Assembly: GCA_009363875.1 (NCBI GenBank)
Contig: CM018691.1
Coordinates: forward strand, 37,177,446 to 37,241,445
From: Mikania micrantha
Taxonomy: Eukaryota > Streptophyta > Magnoliopsida > Asterales > Asteraceae
Reading direction: 5' to 3'
Length of the DNA stretch: 64,000 bases
In this document: positions 22,795-33,800 of the stretch, piece after piece
Layout of the letters: each line of letters begins with the position of its first letter
Numbering within the stretch: the first letter of the stretch is position 1
Translations under genes and position numbers: made by a program
Notes under the pieces: model-generated
What the model saw: only the letters and a program-made list of their open reading frames with translations
The model's database searches: none
Told to the model about the DNA's origin: nothing

Positions 22795-25748
22795 TGTCAC
22801 ACCCCCAAATTCCCACTCGTGGTGTCAGTCCACGTGGGTGTGACGTGGCCAGGATCACAGCTCATGGTCATATAGAACGACTCTATATGAGTTACACAAT
22901 CACACAGATTTGTAAAATAATGCAAATTTCAATAATACGCAGCGGAAATATAAGTTAACGAAAGCAGCGGAATAGTAATGTGTTACAGCGGAAATGTAAA
23001 TTGATAACAGACACTACATAGTTTAAATTGTTTTAAAATAAATCCAATGCACACAAAGCCTAAGACACGAGTCTATATGCGAGCCAGACTCCTTAGTGCT
23101 TTCTTGTGCGCATCCTAGCGTGTGCTCCATTTAGTTACCTGAGAATACATGCGAAAAAGTGTCAACTAAAAAGTTGGTGAGTTCACAGGTTTAGACAGAC
23201 TGAAAAGTAAACAGATATATGCTGGGCATGTTAAGTTTAGTTGTGGATCTACGATCCGTGGAGTGTGTCAGTTCATCTTACCGAAACTAGACTGTTTCCG
23301 TTTGCCTCCGCGGGTCATCGCTGAACCCGCATTCACATCGAAATTACACTCGTTATGACCTCCAGTCAACATTGGTGCCGAGTGGGTTAGTCAAACCCAG
23401 TAGTACTACGTAATTACGACTCGTTTGTTACACAACTAACGGTAAGGATAAGCGAGGACTTTAAGCGATAATAGTTACACTCGAAAATGGTTTTCACAAC
23501 ATACCAGTCATACATCTAAAATAGTTGCATAATATTCTCACCCCAAAGTTAAGTAAAACAGTTGATAAGTAAAAGTGCGGCCGTAAACTCACCTGAGTTA
23601 AGTAGTGCGTGTTCTTCACGAGAACAGTGTAGCTCGCCGGCTAGTGGTTACCTATATCATATAGGTACCATGAGTTTGTGTTTGCATACATGTGGGCCTC
23701 ACAGGACCGTGTTCGTGTTTAACAACACCAAGTTGTTATGTGGGTCGCGTTGACCGTGTTTGACCTAACGACCCGTTGTTGACGGTTTTGGACCAAGTGT
23801 GTGTGCAACGTGTGGTTTAGTGTCGAGTGATGTGTACGGATACCAAAGTCACTTTCGTGAGGAAACTTACTATTCATAGTAAGTTTCTATTTCAGGAAAG
23901 TTTCCAAATTTGGCAAGTCAAACAATAAATCAAAATCCGATTATTCTGACATGCATATTTATCCTAAGTGAGCATGTTATCACAAAGCACATAGTTACAC
24001 ATAGTCGGTGTAGCATGGTTTGCGCATAAAAGTTTCTATATTAGGAAAGTTACAAAATAAGCATGCTTAATCAAGTGTTAATGATCCCAATAATCTCAAT
24101 GCACCAATAATCATCATATTAACTTATAAACATCATTTTTAAGCATAACTTATGGTCCTAAACATACAAATGTGGTCATTTCATCAAAAACACATACTTA
24201 GTAACATTAAAGTTACTATTTATAGTAACTCTTGACAAATGCACACATATCATTCAATTAAATCATAAAATCACCAATTTTCATAATAACTAATGTAACT
24301 AGGCATGTTAAACATATAACATTTAACAAGTTCATCATTACTAACAACTTCATATCAAAAAGTTACTATATTTAGCAACGTCCCTAAATATTATCCTTTT
24401 AGCATGCTAACAATCCAGATGTTTCAAGAATCATCATGTTAGTTTCCTAAACTTCATTCTAAGCATAAACCATGGATTCAAACACATGCATGTGACCATA
24501 ATCACCATTATTCACATACTTGCAAGAATAAAGTTTCTAAAATTAGCAATAAGCCCTAAATCAACACTTTTGACTATAATTAACACTTCCAATCTCTTAA
24601 ATCATACCCAATATCATTAATAATCACATTTAAATATCAAGAATCATATGAAACATCATGGATCGTGCATGCATGTTGATAAAAGTACTCATTTCATAGA
24701 AAAATCAACAAATCACTATCATAGACATTCAAAATCACCAAGGATCATCCTCAAATCATCAAATCAGTAGTATCAACATCAAATAACATGTTCACAAGTC
24801 CAAAATTTCGTGATAAAGGTGGTGATGGTGATGCATGTGGGTATGTCCCCTTGCATGTGTGTGCATAAGCGATTTTAAGCAAGATTGAACACAATACTAC
24901 CTCACAAAGCTATGGAGCTTTGAGATACGACTTGAGCAGGTCTAGAACAGTTTCAGAGGGGGTTGGGATGGCTTCAATCACGAGCAAGGAGGAGGTATGG
25001 TGTTCTTGAGTTTCAAACCTTCAATGCTCCTCAAGAATGTCTTCAAAATGGCTTCACAATGATCTCAGATGGCTCCTATGGCGTTTACAGGTTGATAATG
25101 GTCGAGGAAGACGAGTTTCAGTCGGGAGAATAGAGTAGAGTTCGACAGAAATGATTAACATTGGATTAAAAGATTTTTGCGTGTAGGGGTTGTCGCGTAC
25201 CGTGACACCTGTCAAAAAGCATCATCGCGTACCGCGATGATTAAAATAATCAATCGGTTCCCGAAACACGCCGCGTACCGCGGTGGTGGAAGATGATCGA
25301 TCGTCGCGTACCGCGACTCTTTTCGGTGAATTCAAATTCTCCCACCTATGTGTCGCGTACCGCGAAGGCCCAATTGGGTGCCCATCGCGTACCGCGATGG
25401 GTCTCGGCTAAGCCCAATAAGCCCAATTTCATTGTTTTGAATCGATTTTCACGTTTCTATCGATTACTATCATCGTTTCTCGACACATGAGCGTTATTCT
25501 ACTTAACTTGGGTTCCCCGGAACCTAATGTGCAGTAAAAGTGTACTGTGGTTTGATCCGTTCACCAACGTTCGTTATTCAAGGCACGTGCGTGTGTTGTG
25601 CGATAATTTCTCGAATTATCGGTGCGTTTTGAGCTGTTGTGCCACGTGTCACACTAAATACAGTTATTCTAGTGCCACGTATGAAATAATAATACACATT
25701 ATTATTAAAATAATATAAATGCTGACCTGGAAATTGCGAGGTGTCACA
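22795..25748 (-). mobile_element. Solo LTR inside copia gag (2954 bp), 5-bp TSD
   Basis: It starts TGTCACACCCCC and ends GAGGTGTCACA. The TSD AAATT lies at 22790-22794 and 25749-25753. It shares ends and internal blocks with the gypsy LTR at 3529-6392, so it is assigned to the same or a sister Tekay-like family, in minus orientation. It carries the best-preserved CGCG-hairpin array (25194-25396) and TATA-like palindromes (near 23870 and 24205). Confidence 0.92.
25194..25396 (+). repeat. Array of six CGCG hairpins in an LTR
   Basis: Copies of CGCGTACCGCG start at 25194 (imperfect), 25226, 25272, 25305, 25354 and 25386; the spacings are 32, 46, 33, 49 and 32 bp. Each is an inverted repeat around TAC, and the flanks often pair: CATCGCG/CGCGATG, CCGCG/CGCGG, GTCGCG/CGCGAC and CCCATCGCG/CGCGATGGG. 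It lies about 350-555 bp from the LTR's 5' end in sense orientation, that is, in U3. Confidence 0.85.
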
Positions 25749-25829
25749 AAATTAGAAGGAGTAAGCTTGATATGGAGCATGTGAAGAAGGGGTGTTCATG
25801 TTAAAGGAAAAATCAGAGGAGGAAGCCAT
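25749..25829 (-). pseudogene. copia gag N-terminus
   Basis: The minus-strand ATG at 25829 opens MASSSDFSFNMNTPSSH. The frame then shifts, and the conserved KLTPSNFLVWKNQM continues across the solo LTR insertion into 22794. It begins about 100 bp after the primer-binding site, as expected for gag. Confidence 0.75.
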
Positions 25830-25925
25830 GAGAGGAGAAGAAGATTGGGAGTTGAAAGATGGAAGGAAAGAGATCGGATTAGGGGATGGGAAGGGAGGGG
25901 TTGGAGGATTAAATGAGGAACTTAT

Positions 25926-25940
25926 GGCTCAATGATACCA
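25926..25940 (-). promoter_or_regulatory. copia primer-binding site
   Basis: On the minus strand TGGTATCATTGAGCC directly follows the LTR end TTCACA. It resembles the TGGTATCAGAGC site that pairs with initiator methionine tRNA in plant copia elements, with a few changes. Confidence 0.8.
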
Positions 25941-26414
25941 TGTGAATTAGGGGTGTTTATCGGGTCGGATAACGAGTTATTCGGGTTGGAAATTTTTTTG
26001 GTTTATCAGAAACCCGACCCGACCCGAAATTCAAAATATATTATCCAAAAAACCCGAATTCATTCATCTGAATAACCCGAACAACCTTGTTTTTTTCGGG
26101 TATCCGACCAGAAAAAACCACTTTTTGCAAATCCGAAACCCGACCCGAATCTAAAATCATATTATCCGACCCGAAAAATCCGAAAAAGATTTCGGATACG
26201 GTTTTTTCGGGTTTCGGATACGATTCGGATTTCGAATTTTTTTGAGTTTCGGATATTTTGAACACCCCTAATGTGAATAATGTAACTCTCTCATAATCCC
26301 AATGAGAGATTATGAAACCAATTTTATAGATACAAATATAACAATAAATGAACAAGGAAATTAACTATACAATTCATACAACAAATGAAATCTAGAAGCT
26401 ACTTGAGTTTATCA
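25941..26414 (-). repeat. 5' LTR of the copia element, split by a hAT-like insertion
   Basis: LTR sequence TGTGAAT at 25941-25947 continues after the insertion at 26279 to TTTATCA at 26414. It matches the LTR at 15295-15437 nearly base for base. Confidence 0.9.
25948..26270. mobile_element. hAT-like element (323 bp) in copia 5' LTR, 8-bp TSD
   Basis: TAGGGGTGTTTATCGGG to ATTTTGAACACCCCTA. The TSD ATGTGAAT lies at 25940-25947 and 26271-26278. It is filled with CGGGT/ACCCG and CGGAT repeats on both arms. No coding capacity. Confidence 0.92.
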
Positions 26415-28273
26415 TCTTGACATACTAAACAAGTATGAAAAAAGAACTTGAAGTGATCAGTAGGATAACTCAAGACTCAAAACATTCAGGACAAGTATAT
26501 AGGTATGAAATTGGTTTTACAAAATTTAGTGGCCTTGAGACATTGATAACATTAAGTGATACCCATCTGATTACCTTTTATGCATAATTGCTTCGAAACT
26601 CAATATGTTATGTAGTAAACTAGATGACGCTCCATCGCGCATTGTCGCGTAAGTTTAACATACTTGTTTCGTCTTTATAACAATCCACAAAAATAAAAAC
26701 GTTAACTATCATATACGGATGCGACCATAAAACAAACTTACTAAAGATCTAAGGAAAAAATAAAACCAAAATAAGACTACTCGTGGGTTATTGCAATTAT
26801 TTAACACCCTTATTTCACATTGAGAATAAACCCAAAAGAAACAAAAATAACACTAACGCGTAAACGAGATATTGTTTAAAGAACAAAATCATTAAAAAAA
26901 ACTAAAATAAATATCAACAAAAATAAATTAGATAAAACCAAAAACAAAACTCTAGCGTGATTCGAACTCCCGTGCCCAAGCAGAAAAGCTTTATGTGGGA
27001 GCCGAAAAACCAGTTTACCATGCGACCATCTTGTTTATTCTATCTTATATATATAAAACACTAAGTGATGCTTAAAAACTTGTACAATATGCTTTTGCAC
27101 TTGCAAAACACTGTTCATAATTTCATTTTGTATATAGATAAATAGCGTATTAAAGTTGTTTGAAACATGAATTTGTCATATAATTGTTAGAAGTGTAGTT
27201 GAATATTTTAACTTTCAAGTAAATTTATGAAACAAGATAAAAATCAGGTTTCGAGTAATGGGCACCTTAACAAGTAATTTTAGCACATAAGACCATAAGA
27301 AGTTATACTCACAAACCTGATGTGTAATGAGTAAGAGTTACATGATAGACATGAGAAGTGACGATTTTATAAAGAGGTATGAGATTAAAATTACCAAAAG
27401 TTGTCTCATAACCATCATATAGTCCCCTATAGATGTTTCCTAAGGCATGAAAAGGATAGAAAAAGGTGGTTGATATTGGTATATCCTGTTTTTCGGATAT
27501 ACGAGTCATCGGATATCCAGAAATGAACACCCCTTATTAAGGATAAGCTAGTAATATGAAGTGGGTGGCGAAGGATGATGTCGAGATACAATTACAGGGA
27601 ATCTTGAAATGTTTTAATCTAAATAAATTTAAAAAATGATATTTAACAATAGAACACAGTTTAATTAATGTGAGGGTTACAAGACAAATTTAAAGAAAAC
27701 TATAGGGTACAACAAGCATACCTAGTAAAAATCCCACTTAGAGTAGGGTTTGGAGGGAATGATAGAGACAAACCTTACCCCTATTCCAGTTGGGGTAGAG
27801 AGGCTGATCCGAAAGAGTCTCCGGCTCAAGTTATCGTTTAAGGTTAATCACCTCAATGCTTTTAACGATTATTTTCACAAAATAAGTAAAATAACGTTAA
27901 AATTAGTGCAATTTTACTTTTGCCCCGCAAGAGCCAACACATATATACATTATATGTGTGCACCACAAATGTGACGTAAAGTGAAAACTATAGGGTAATG
28001 GCTATAAAGTGAAAAGAATCTATTTACGTATCATATATTTGTATATGCAACTCAGTATAATGATTAATGAATGTCGCTCTATCCTTCAAGCATTCATCAA
28101 GATCACTTTCCTTAGTATAATGAATGGTTATTTCAAAATTTAATTACATCAATAGTAAACCTTTTAAATTGTGACAGAAGTTATTCATCCAATCTCAATT
28201 ATCTCTTTTTATCGTGTGTATGGAATTGGTTTTGTAATCGTTATAATATATTGATAAAAAAAACAAATAAACA
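26415..28273. other. Intergenic, no gene; scattered relics
   Basis: No gene is supported. On the minus strand at about 27030-26945 there is a tRNA-like head, with TGGTCGCATGGTAAACTGG (A-box-like) and GGGAGTTCGAATCAC (B-box-like), possibly a SINE or tRNA relic. A hAT-like right end GAACACCCCTTA lies near 27525-27536 without a visible partner. An RTE-LINE tail is at 27722-27960. Confidence 0.4.
27722..27960 (-). mobile_element. RTE-type LINE / SINE 3'-end fragment
   Basis: On the minus strand, CTCTTTCGGATCAGCCTCTC then AGGGGTAAGGTTTGTC then CCTCCAAACCC. This 3' module is shared by plant RTE LINEs and some SINEs. Related fragments are at 29157, 30262, 32635 and 55054. No coding part. Confidence 0.65.
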
Positions 28274-28282
28274 AACTTTAAA

Positions 28283-30045
28283 GAGGTAAATGCAATTTGT
28301 AACTATATGGTTTATTTCTTACTGGAGGTTGCAACCCTCCTTTTTATTTTTGCATCTTGCAACCATGTGTTTAAAAAGCTAGCAACAAGCACTCATTCAG
28401 TTAAAATTAACATAACTCCGTTAGTTTATGAAGGATAAAATTGTAATTTATTATTTACTATTAGAGAAATGCAATTTGCAACCTTGTGGTTTATTTCTTA
28501 TTGATATGATGTTGCAAACCCTACGACTGCATTGTAGGTAAAGGGTTTGCAAAACTGGATGTCAAAGGAGGTCAATCATACCAGTCCACATCTAACATAT
28601 TGAGAACACAAAGGTTAATTCATCATGAACTAATCACGCACACACATAAAAATTGTAGGTAAAGACTAGAATGCATTGTTGTAACATGTTTCTGTTTGTT
28701 TATATAATTTTTGATTTATTATGGTCTGCAGAATTTTGGAACCAAAGAGGATTGCAGCTTCTGGAGGAGATTTTGTGTTTTGTAGTTTTCTTCACATCCA
28801 ACTTTGGATGTTGATAAATCGGTGGTAAGCTTTGGTGAGAATTGAGATGAGGGAAGTTATCAAAATTGATAAACTTTTTAAGGGCCTGTTGGCGACCATC
28901 AGACCGTTATTCTTACAATGGTTCAGATGCTACCAGCTAACAAGATGGGCTCCTTTGGTATAAAGACATTGGTCAGCACTTGACTGTGAGTTCTCAATGG
29001 CAGTTATTCTTACACTTTTGATTGACCTACTTTGACCTTCTTATTTTGCAAACCCTTAACCTACAACGGCACAACGCAATCTTAGGGTTTGCAACATGAG
29101 ATCATTAAGAAATAAACCACAGGATTGTAAATTGCATTTAACTCTAAAACAAACGTACCTAGTTTAAATCCTACTTTTAAGTAGGGTCTGGGAGGGGTGA
29201 GATGAAAACAAATCTTTCCCCTACCCCAAGAAGAGGTCGAAAGGATGCTTCAGAAGAGACCCCTAACTCAAAATTTATTTTATTTTATTTTATTATTATT
29301 ATTTTTTCTTTTCAAAGACGTATTTTATTATGAAAGAAGAGTAAACCTTGCATGGGTAAAACTACAGAAGTATATGGCAGTCAGAAAGAGAAAAACTATA
29401 AACACCTTTCTCAATCATATGGTGGTCACATACACAATCATATATAAAGAAAGCATGATTAAAAACAAGGCATATAAACACCAACTACACATGCAACCTA
29501 TGCAAAACAGGAGCCATATATAATTTAATGACATAAACCACGTAAATAAGCCAAAAACACACAGAGTGAACACTACCAATCAGACAAGCATGCATTTGTA
29601 AAAACTAAGGCTCTACCTATAAGTAAGGCTGCTAACCTATATCCTATCATTCTAGTAGTCTCTAGCCTTTATTCTACGCCTCCATGAATTCCTATCACTG
29701 ATCATGTCCTCAGAGAGGTGCAATGCTATCATGTCCTGACGAATCTGTTCCTCTCATGTCAGCCTAGGTCGGCCCCTATACCTCTTCCCCTCCACACTCA
29801 GGTTCTCTACTCTTCTAACCGGAGCCAACACGTGTCTTCTCCTCACGTGACCGAACCATCTCAAACTCCCTTCCCTGACCTTGATAAATAATAATTTATA
29901 ATTTTACCTGTCGTAAACTACGGACGGAATGAGTGCTTATTGCAGGTATTTTTTATAAACACATGGTTGCAAGTTGCAAATAGAAAAGGAGGGTTACAAC
30001 CATCGGTAAGAAATAAACCATATGGTTACTAATTGCATTTAACTC
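28283..30045. mobile_element. Mutator-like foldback element (1763 bp), 9-bp TSD
   Basis: TSD AACTTTAAA lies at 28274-28282 and 30046-30054. The ends GAGGTAAATGCAATTTG and the inverse of GAGTTAAATGCAATTAG start arms of about 180 bp that share TATGGTTTATTTCTTA, ACCCTCCTTTT and AAGCACTCATTC. Inside, a second related inverted repeat has arms at about 28464-28580 and 29020-29144 (AAATGCAATTT, TGGTTTATTTCTTA, GTTGCAAACCCTA). An RTE LINE fragment occupies about 29157-29885. No transposase frame is seen. Confidence 0.82.
29157..29885 (-). pseudogene. RTE-type LINE, C-terminal coding end and 3' tail
   Basis: Minus strand from 29885: LRWFGHVRRRHVLAPVRRVE, KRYRGRPRLT, a stop, EEQIRQDMIALHLSEDM and SWRRRIKARDY then a stop. 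This is the typical C-terminus of the plant RTE-like reverse transcriptase family, downstream of the RT domain. A 3' tail follows to about 29157, ending in the same module as at 27722. An in-frame stop breaks it. It is captured within the foldback element 28283-30045. Confidence 0.78.
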
Positions 30046-30261
30046 AACTTTAAATGTTTAAATAAAACATAAATAGTATTAATGAATAACCTCGAACACA
30101 CTATGAAAGAGTAATAAAAAAGGTGCACCATGTGCTTGATTTAGTTTCTGCTTTGGGCATGGTTCGAGGGAGGGGCGAAATTGCTTTACGATCTGATATA
30201 CACAGTCTTGCCTTGAACAATTATATAAAATAACAACCTTATCCAATATATTTCCACTTTT

Positions 30262-30450
30262 CAATAGGGTCTGGGGAGAGGATAGAGAGGCTGCTCCGAA
30301 AGAATCCCCGGTTCAAAGTTATCGTTTGAAATTGATCATCCCAACAATTTTAACGTTATTTTCACAAAATAATTAAAATAATGTTAAAATTAGTGCATTT
30401 TTACTTTTACCCCTTAAGACCCGCACATATATACAATTATATAAGAGATT
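30262..30450 (-). mobile_element. RTE-type LINE / SINE 3'-end fragment
   Basis: AGGGTCTGGGGAGAGGATAG and GAGGCTGCTCCGAAAGAAT match the module at 27722. The shared downstream tail ACGTTATTTTCACAAAATAA shows that both are copies of one element. It ends about 400 bp before the thioesterase stop codon. Confidence 0.65.
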
Positions 30451-30852
30451 GTTTAACGACCTTAATGTCACAAAGCAACAACCTTATCTGTTGTAACAAG
30501 GCCTGTCCATAAATTAATAATACTTAATTCCTTCCTACGATTTGTGCTTTTGCATTTCATCATAATGTAATATTCTTTGCCACCGTAGGGCTATGAGGGA
30601 TAATTTAGATTGGTGTTCTGAAAAAAAAATGATCTTCAGTGATATAAATCTTGATAACACAAAGATCACAAAAACAAACCCTTCAAAATCTTTATTGTAC
30701 AGCAAGAAACTCAAATACCGTAACACAATCTCAATCAAACTCTACTAACTTTCCCCCAACTCAAAATGTGTAAGATTTTCTTCTCTTATTCAATTACCAT
30801 TTTACCCTTGCATGGTTCTACCTGCAAGAAAACACAACTCCATGACAATTAC

Positions 30853-33800
30853 TCAGCCTCCAAGCCTTGCATTTAGCCATTGGCACACATCTTCCATTTC
30901 TTTAGGCACCGTGTAATGCCCTAGCCTATGAATCAGCACAAATCATATTAAGAAAACAATCAAGGAACCATCATTTTCACAGTTAAGGTCAAAATAGTCA
31001 TTTTCTTCAATACCCTTGGTATGATTTGAATGTAACGTTTCTGAATCCAGCAGAGCTCAATATCTGAGAAGACCTCTCTCCAAAACTGTATGGAACAACT
31101 TCATCACCTGTAAATCGCCTCGTTAAGTTATTTTATTAGGCATATAGATCATGGGTAGGGTGGGCTTGGTAAGGGATCAAAACTTTCCAGTTGGACCAAC
31201 CCTACAAACACCTACATGCTTTTTTTCTTGAACTATATATACATATAGTGTTTATATTACTGTTTACAGCTATTTTGTTTCTAGAATTTTAAAAATCAGA
31301 TCACTTTTGAGGTTCATGCCTTGCAAATACACCTTGGGTGGCTTTTGACCCACTTGACCTTGAGCTGTTCACTTTAACTACTTTTTAAAGATCACCCATT
31401 TGACCCATGAGAGTCAAACATAACCGAAATTGACATGTTCATGCATGAAAGAAAAATGCCACATGTTCGAAATACATACCGAGCCCATGACAGAGCAAGA
31501 TGGGCAATGAGGCGGCACGTCTAATAGCATCATGTGATCCTTCTATTATGTTTCTTAAATTCCTGCAAAACACCAAGTAAACCTTCATATTTAACCTCAT
31601 GTAGTTCATCACATTTAATTTTAATTTAAATAAATGGATACGATTTAATGGTGTATTTGACTGTTAGTCAACTATTAAATATACCCTTTAGCTATAACAA
31701 AGGGAGCGAAACAAAAATGGTTTATTAATTATTACACCAAAATGTAACTTACTTCTAAGGGTGTAAACGAACCAAGGCAGCTCATGAAATACTCGGGATC
31801 AGATTGGTAAAAACCCTAGAATGAACCAAGCCTTAACAAGCCTGAGCCCGAGCTCGAGCCCAAAAATATGGCTCGTTTAGTTATCGAGCCCGAGCTCGAG
31901 CTTTACATATCGAGCTCGAGCCGGCTAGCGAGCCTTAACGAACTTTCTGAATATATAATTTTTATTTATTATATTAAGTGTTTATTTATAAAATTAATTA
32001 TTTTTATATATAAAACTATGATAAATATATTTAAATAAAATATTTTATGTTAAATTTAGAAAATAAAATTATAAATATAATTAAATTAGTAATTAAAGTA
32101 ATAAATAAAATTTAAACGAGCCGAGCCAAGCCGAGCTCGAGCCTAGTAAATAAAGCTCTTAACGAGCCGAGCCCGAGCCCGAGCCCGGGTTTATCTAAAC
32201 AAGCCGAGCTCAAGCCTTAACGATTGGTTCGGCTCGTTTATACCCCTACTTACTTCCAACATTTTAGTTGTTGAACATAAGCGGAAACTGTTTTCTCCTT
32301 TGTATCCAATGTGTCATATTTACAATTTGTATCATTGTATGCAAGTATAGTTGTTCTCTAGAGACATGATCATGGATAGGAGTTCATAAAGACTTAAGTT
32401 TAAGGTTAAGGACTTTTAAGGGAAGGTGCAGACAAAGCTTAGATTTGTTTAGAGCCTTAGCTTTCACTACACTGTCAATGGACTTTGTATGTCACGGGCA
32501 TACTGTATTTTATGTCTTGCGGTTTTACAATAATATGCTTGTTGATACTTAGCCTTTTACTAATTGCTTTGTTATGGGTAGCTTTACATCCATGTGTGTT
32601 TAAGTATTTGTATGTTTAAAACAGTTTGTATGTCTACTGCTTATTTGGAGTTAGGGGTCACTTTAGAAGCAACATCTCTTTTCCTAGGAATAAAGATAAA
32701 GTTTGCCTTCATATTACCCCCTCAGACCCTACAAATAGTTTTGTTATAAGTGAGATTAATTGGGTATGGTTATTTGATAGAGATCATAGTAATATTAATA
32801 TGTTAGTAATAGTTAGTAGCAAGGGTAGGTTCTAGATAAGGGTAGTTTGGTAATATTACCAAACTACCCTTATCTAGAACCTATTACTACTAACTATTAC
32901 TAACATATTAATATAACTATGATCTCTATCATTATTGTCATATCATTGTACTGAAGTAACCTTCTATAGCGTTACCAGTTTTTGTATGATTTACTGGTAT
33001 GTCATGCAAGGTTGCTTACATACAGTGGTAGAATCTTGAAAGTATAAAAACATAGTTTCTTACGGTAACAATGCGAGAAATGTGACAGTAACTTACCCTT
33101 TGTTGTAATAAACCCATTATTAGTTCCAGGATCACTTATGGCAAATTCTTGGATAGGTGACTTAAAAAATAAATAAATAAAAATTTGAAGGGTATAATGA
33201 TAAAATTACTGTCCACCAGGAAGCCAGCCACTCAATCCAACAATAGCCCTAAAGTTAACGGGGAATGAGCTTCCATTTCCATATCTTCCCTGAACAAAAC
33301 AAGTTGCAGAATAAAGTGCACATGCAGCACCCATACTGAATCCCCCAATACCAAGTTTCACTGTGAAAAAGTACCGAAAGATTGTGATTATGATGAGGTT
33401 AAGCTACATCAACAAATACATTTGATTCCGTTAGAAAGTAATACATCAAACACCATGTCAAAGAATAGTCAATTACCACCATGTCATCTGCTACATCATT
33501 ATTTTAGACATGGTAACCTACACACAGCTACACACATTACCTAAAAATCAAAATTTTGATAGTCTAATGTTTTGTACTATGCAAAGAAAAAAATGATTTC
33601 CTGGAATTGAAAATTGAACCAAAGCTGGTTATCTTTTCACGAGTTTAATCTCTACTAAAATATGTACCAAAACCAAAAAGGGGTTCGCCACATCTATGCC
33701 TAATAATTAAGTAAATGTTTACATTATGTGTCACAAGTTTGTAAGCCTGAGAATTTTTTTCCAGCTTCTTTTATTTCACCCCTTCATGTTCTATTTCATC

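Larger units (their letters stand above)
15295..26414 (-). mobile_element. Complete but dead Ty1/copia retrotransposon with three nested insertions
   Basis: The 3' LTR is 15295-15437; the 5' LTR is 25941-25947 plus about 26279-26414. The flanking 5-mers TCCTG (15290-15294) and TCTTG (26415-26419) differ at one base, consistent with an aged TSD. A primer-binding site (TGGTATCATTGAGCC on the minus strand, 25926-25940) and a purine tract (complement of TCCCCCTCAA, 15438-15447) flank the internal region. Without its inserts (17321-20573, 22795-25748, 25948-26270) it is about 4.6 kb, a usual size for short-LTR copia elements. Gene order on the minus strand is gag, protease, integrase, RT, RNase H. 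Confidence 0.93.

Noticed and set aside
25194..25396. CRISPR array
   Set aside because: The repeat core is only 11 bp and palindromic, the intervals alternate rather than being constant, and it lies in a plant LTR.
26945..27035. Functional tRNA gene
   Set aside because: A- and B-box-like words are present, but no convincing cloverleaf was found by eye.
33120..33160. Extra thioesterase exon between exons 6 and 7
   Set aside because: The segment has splice-like edges but its translation does not fit the family, and exon 6 joins exon 7 in frame without it.
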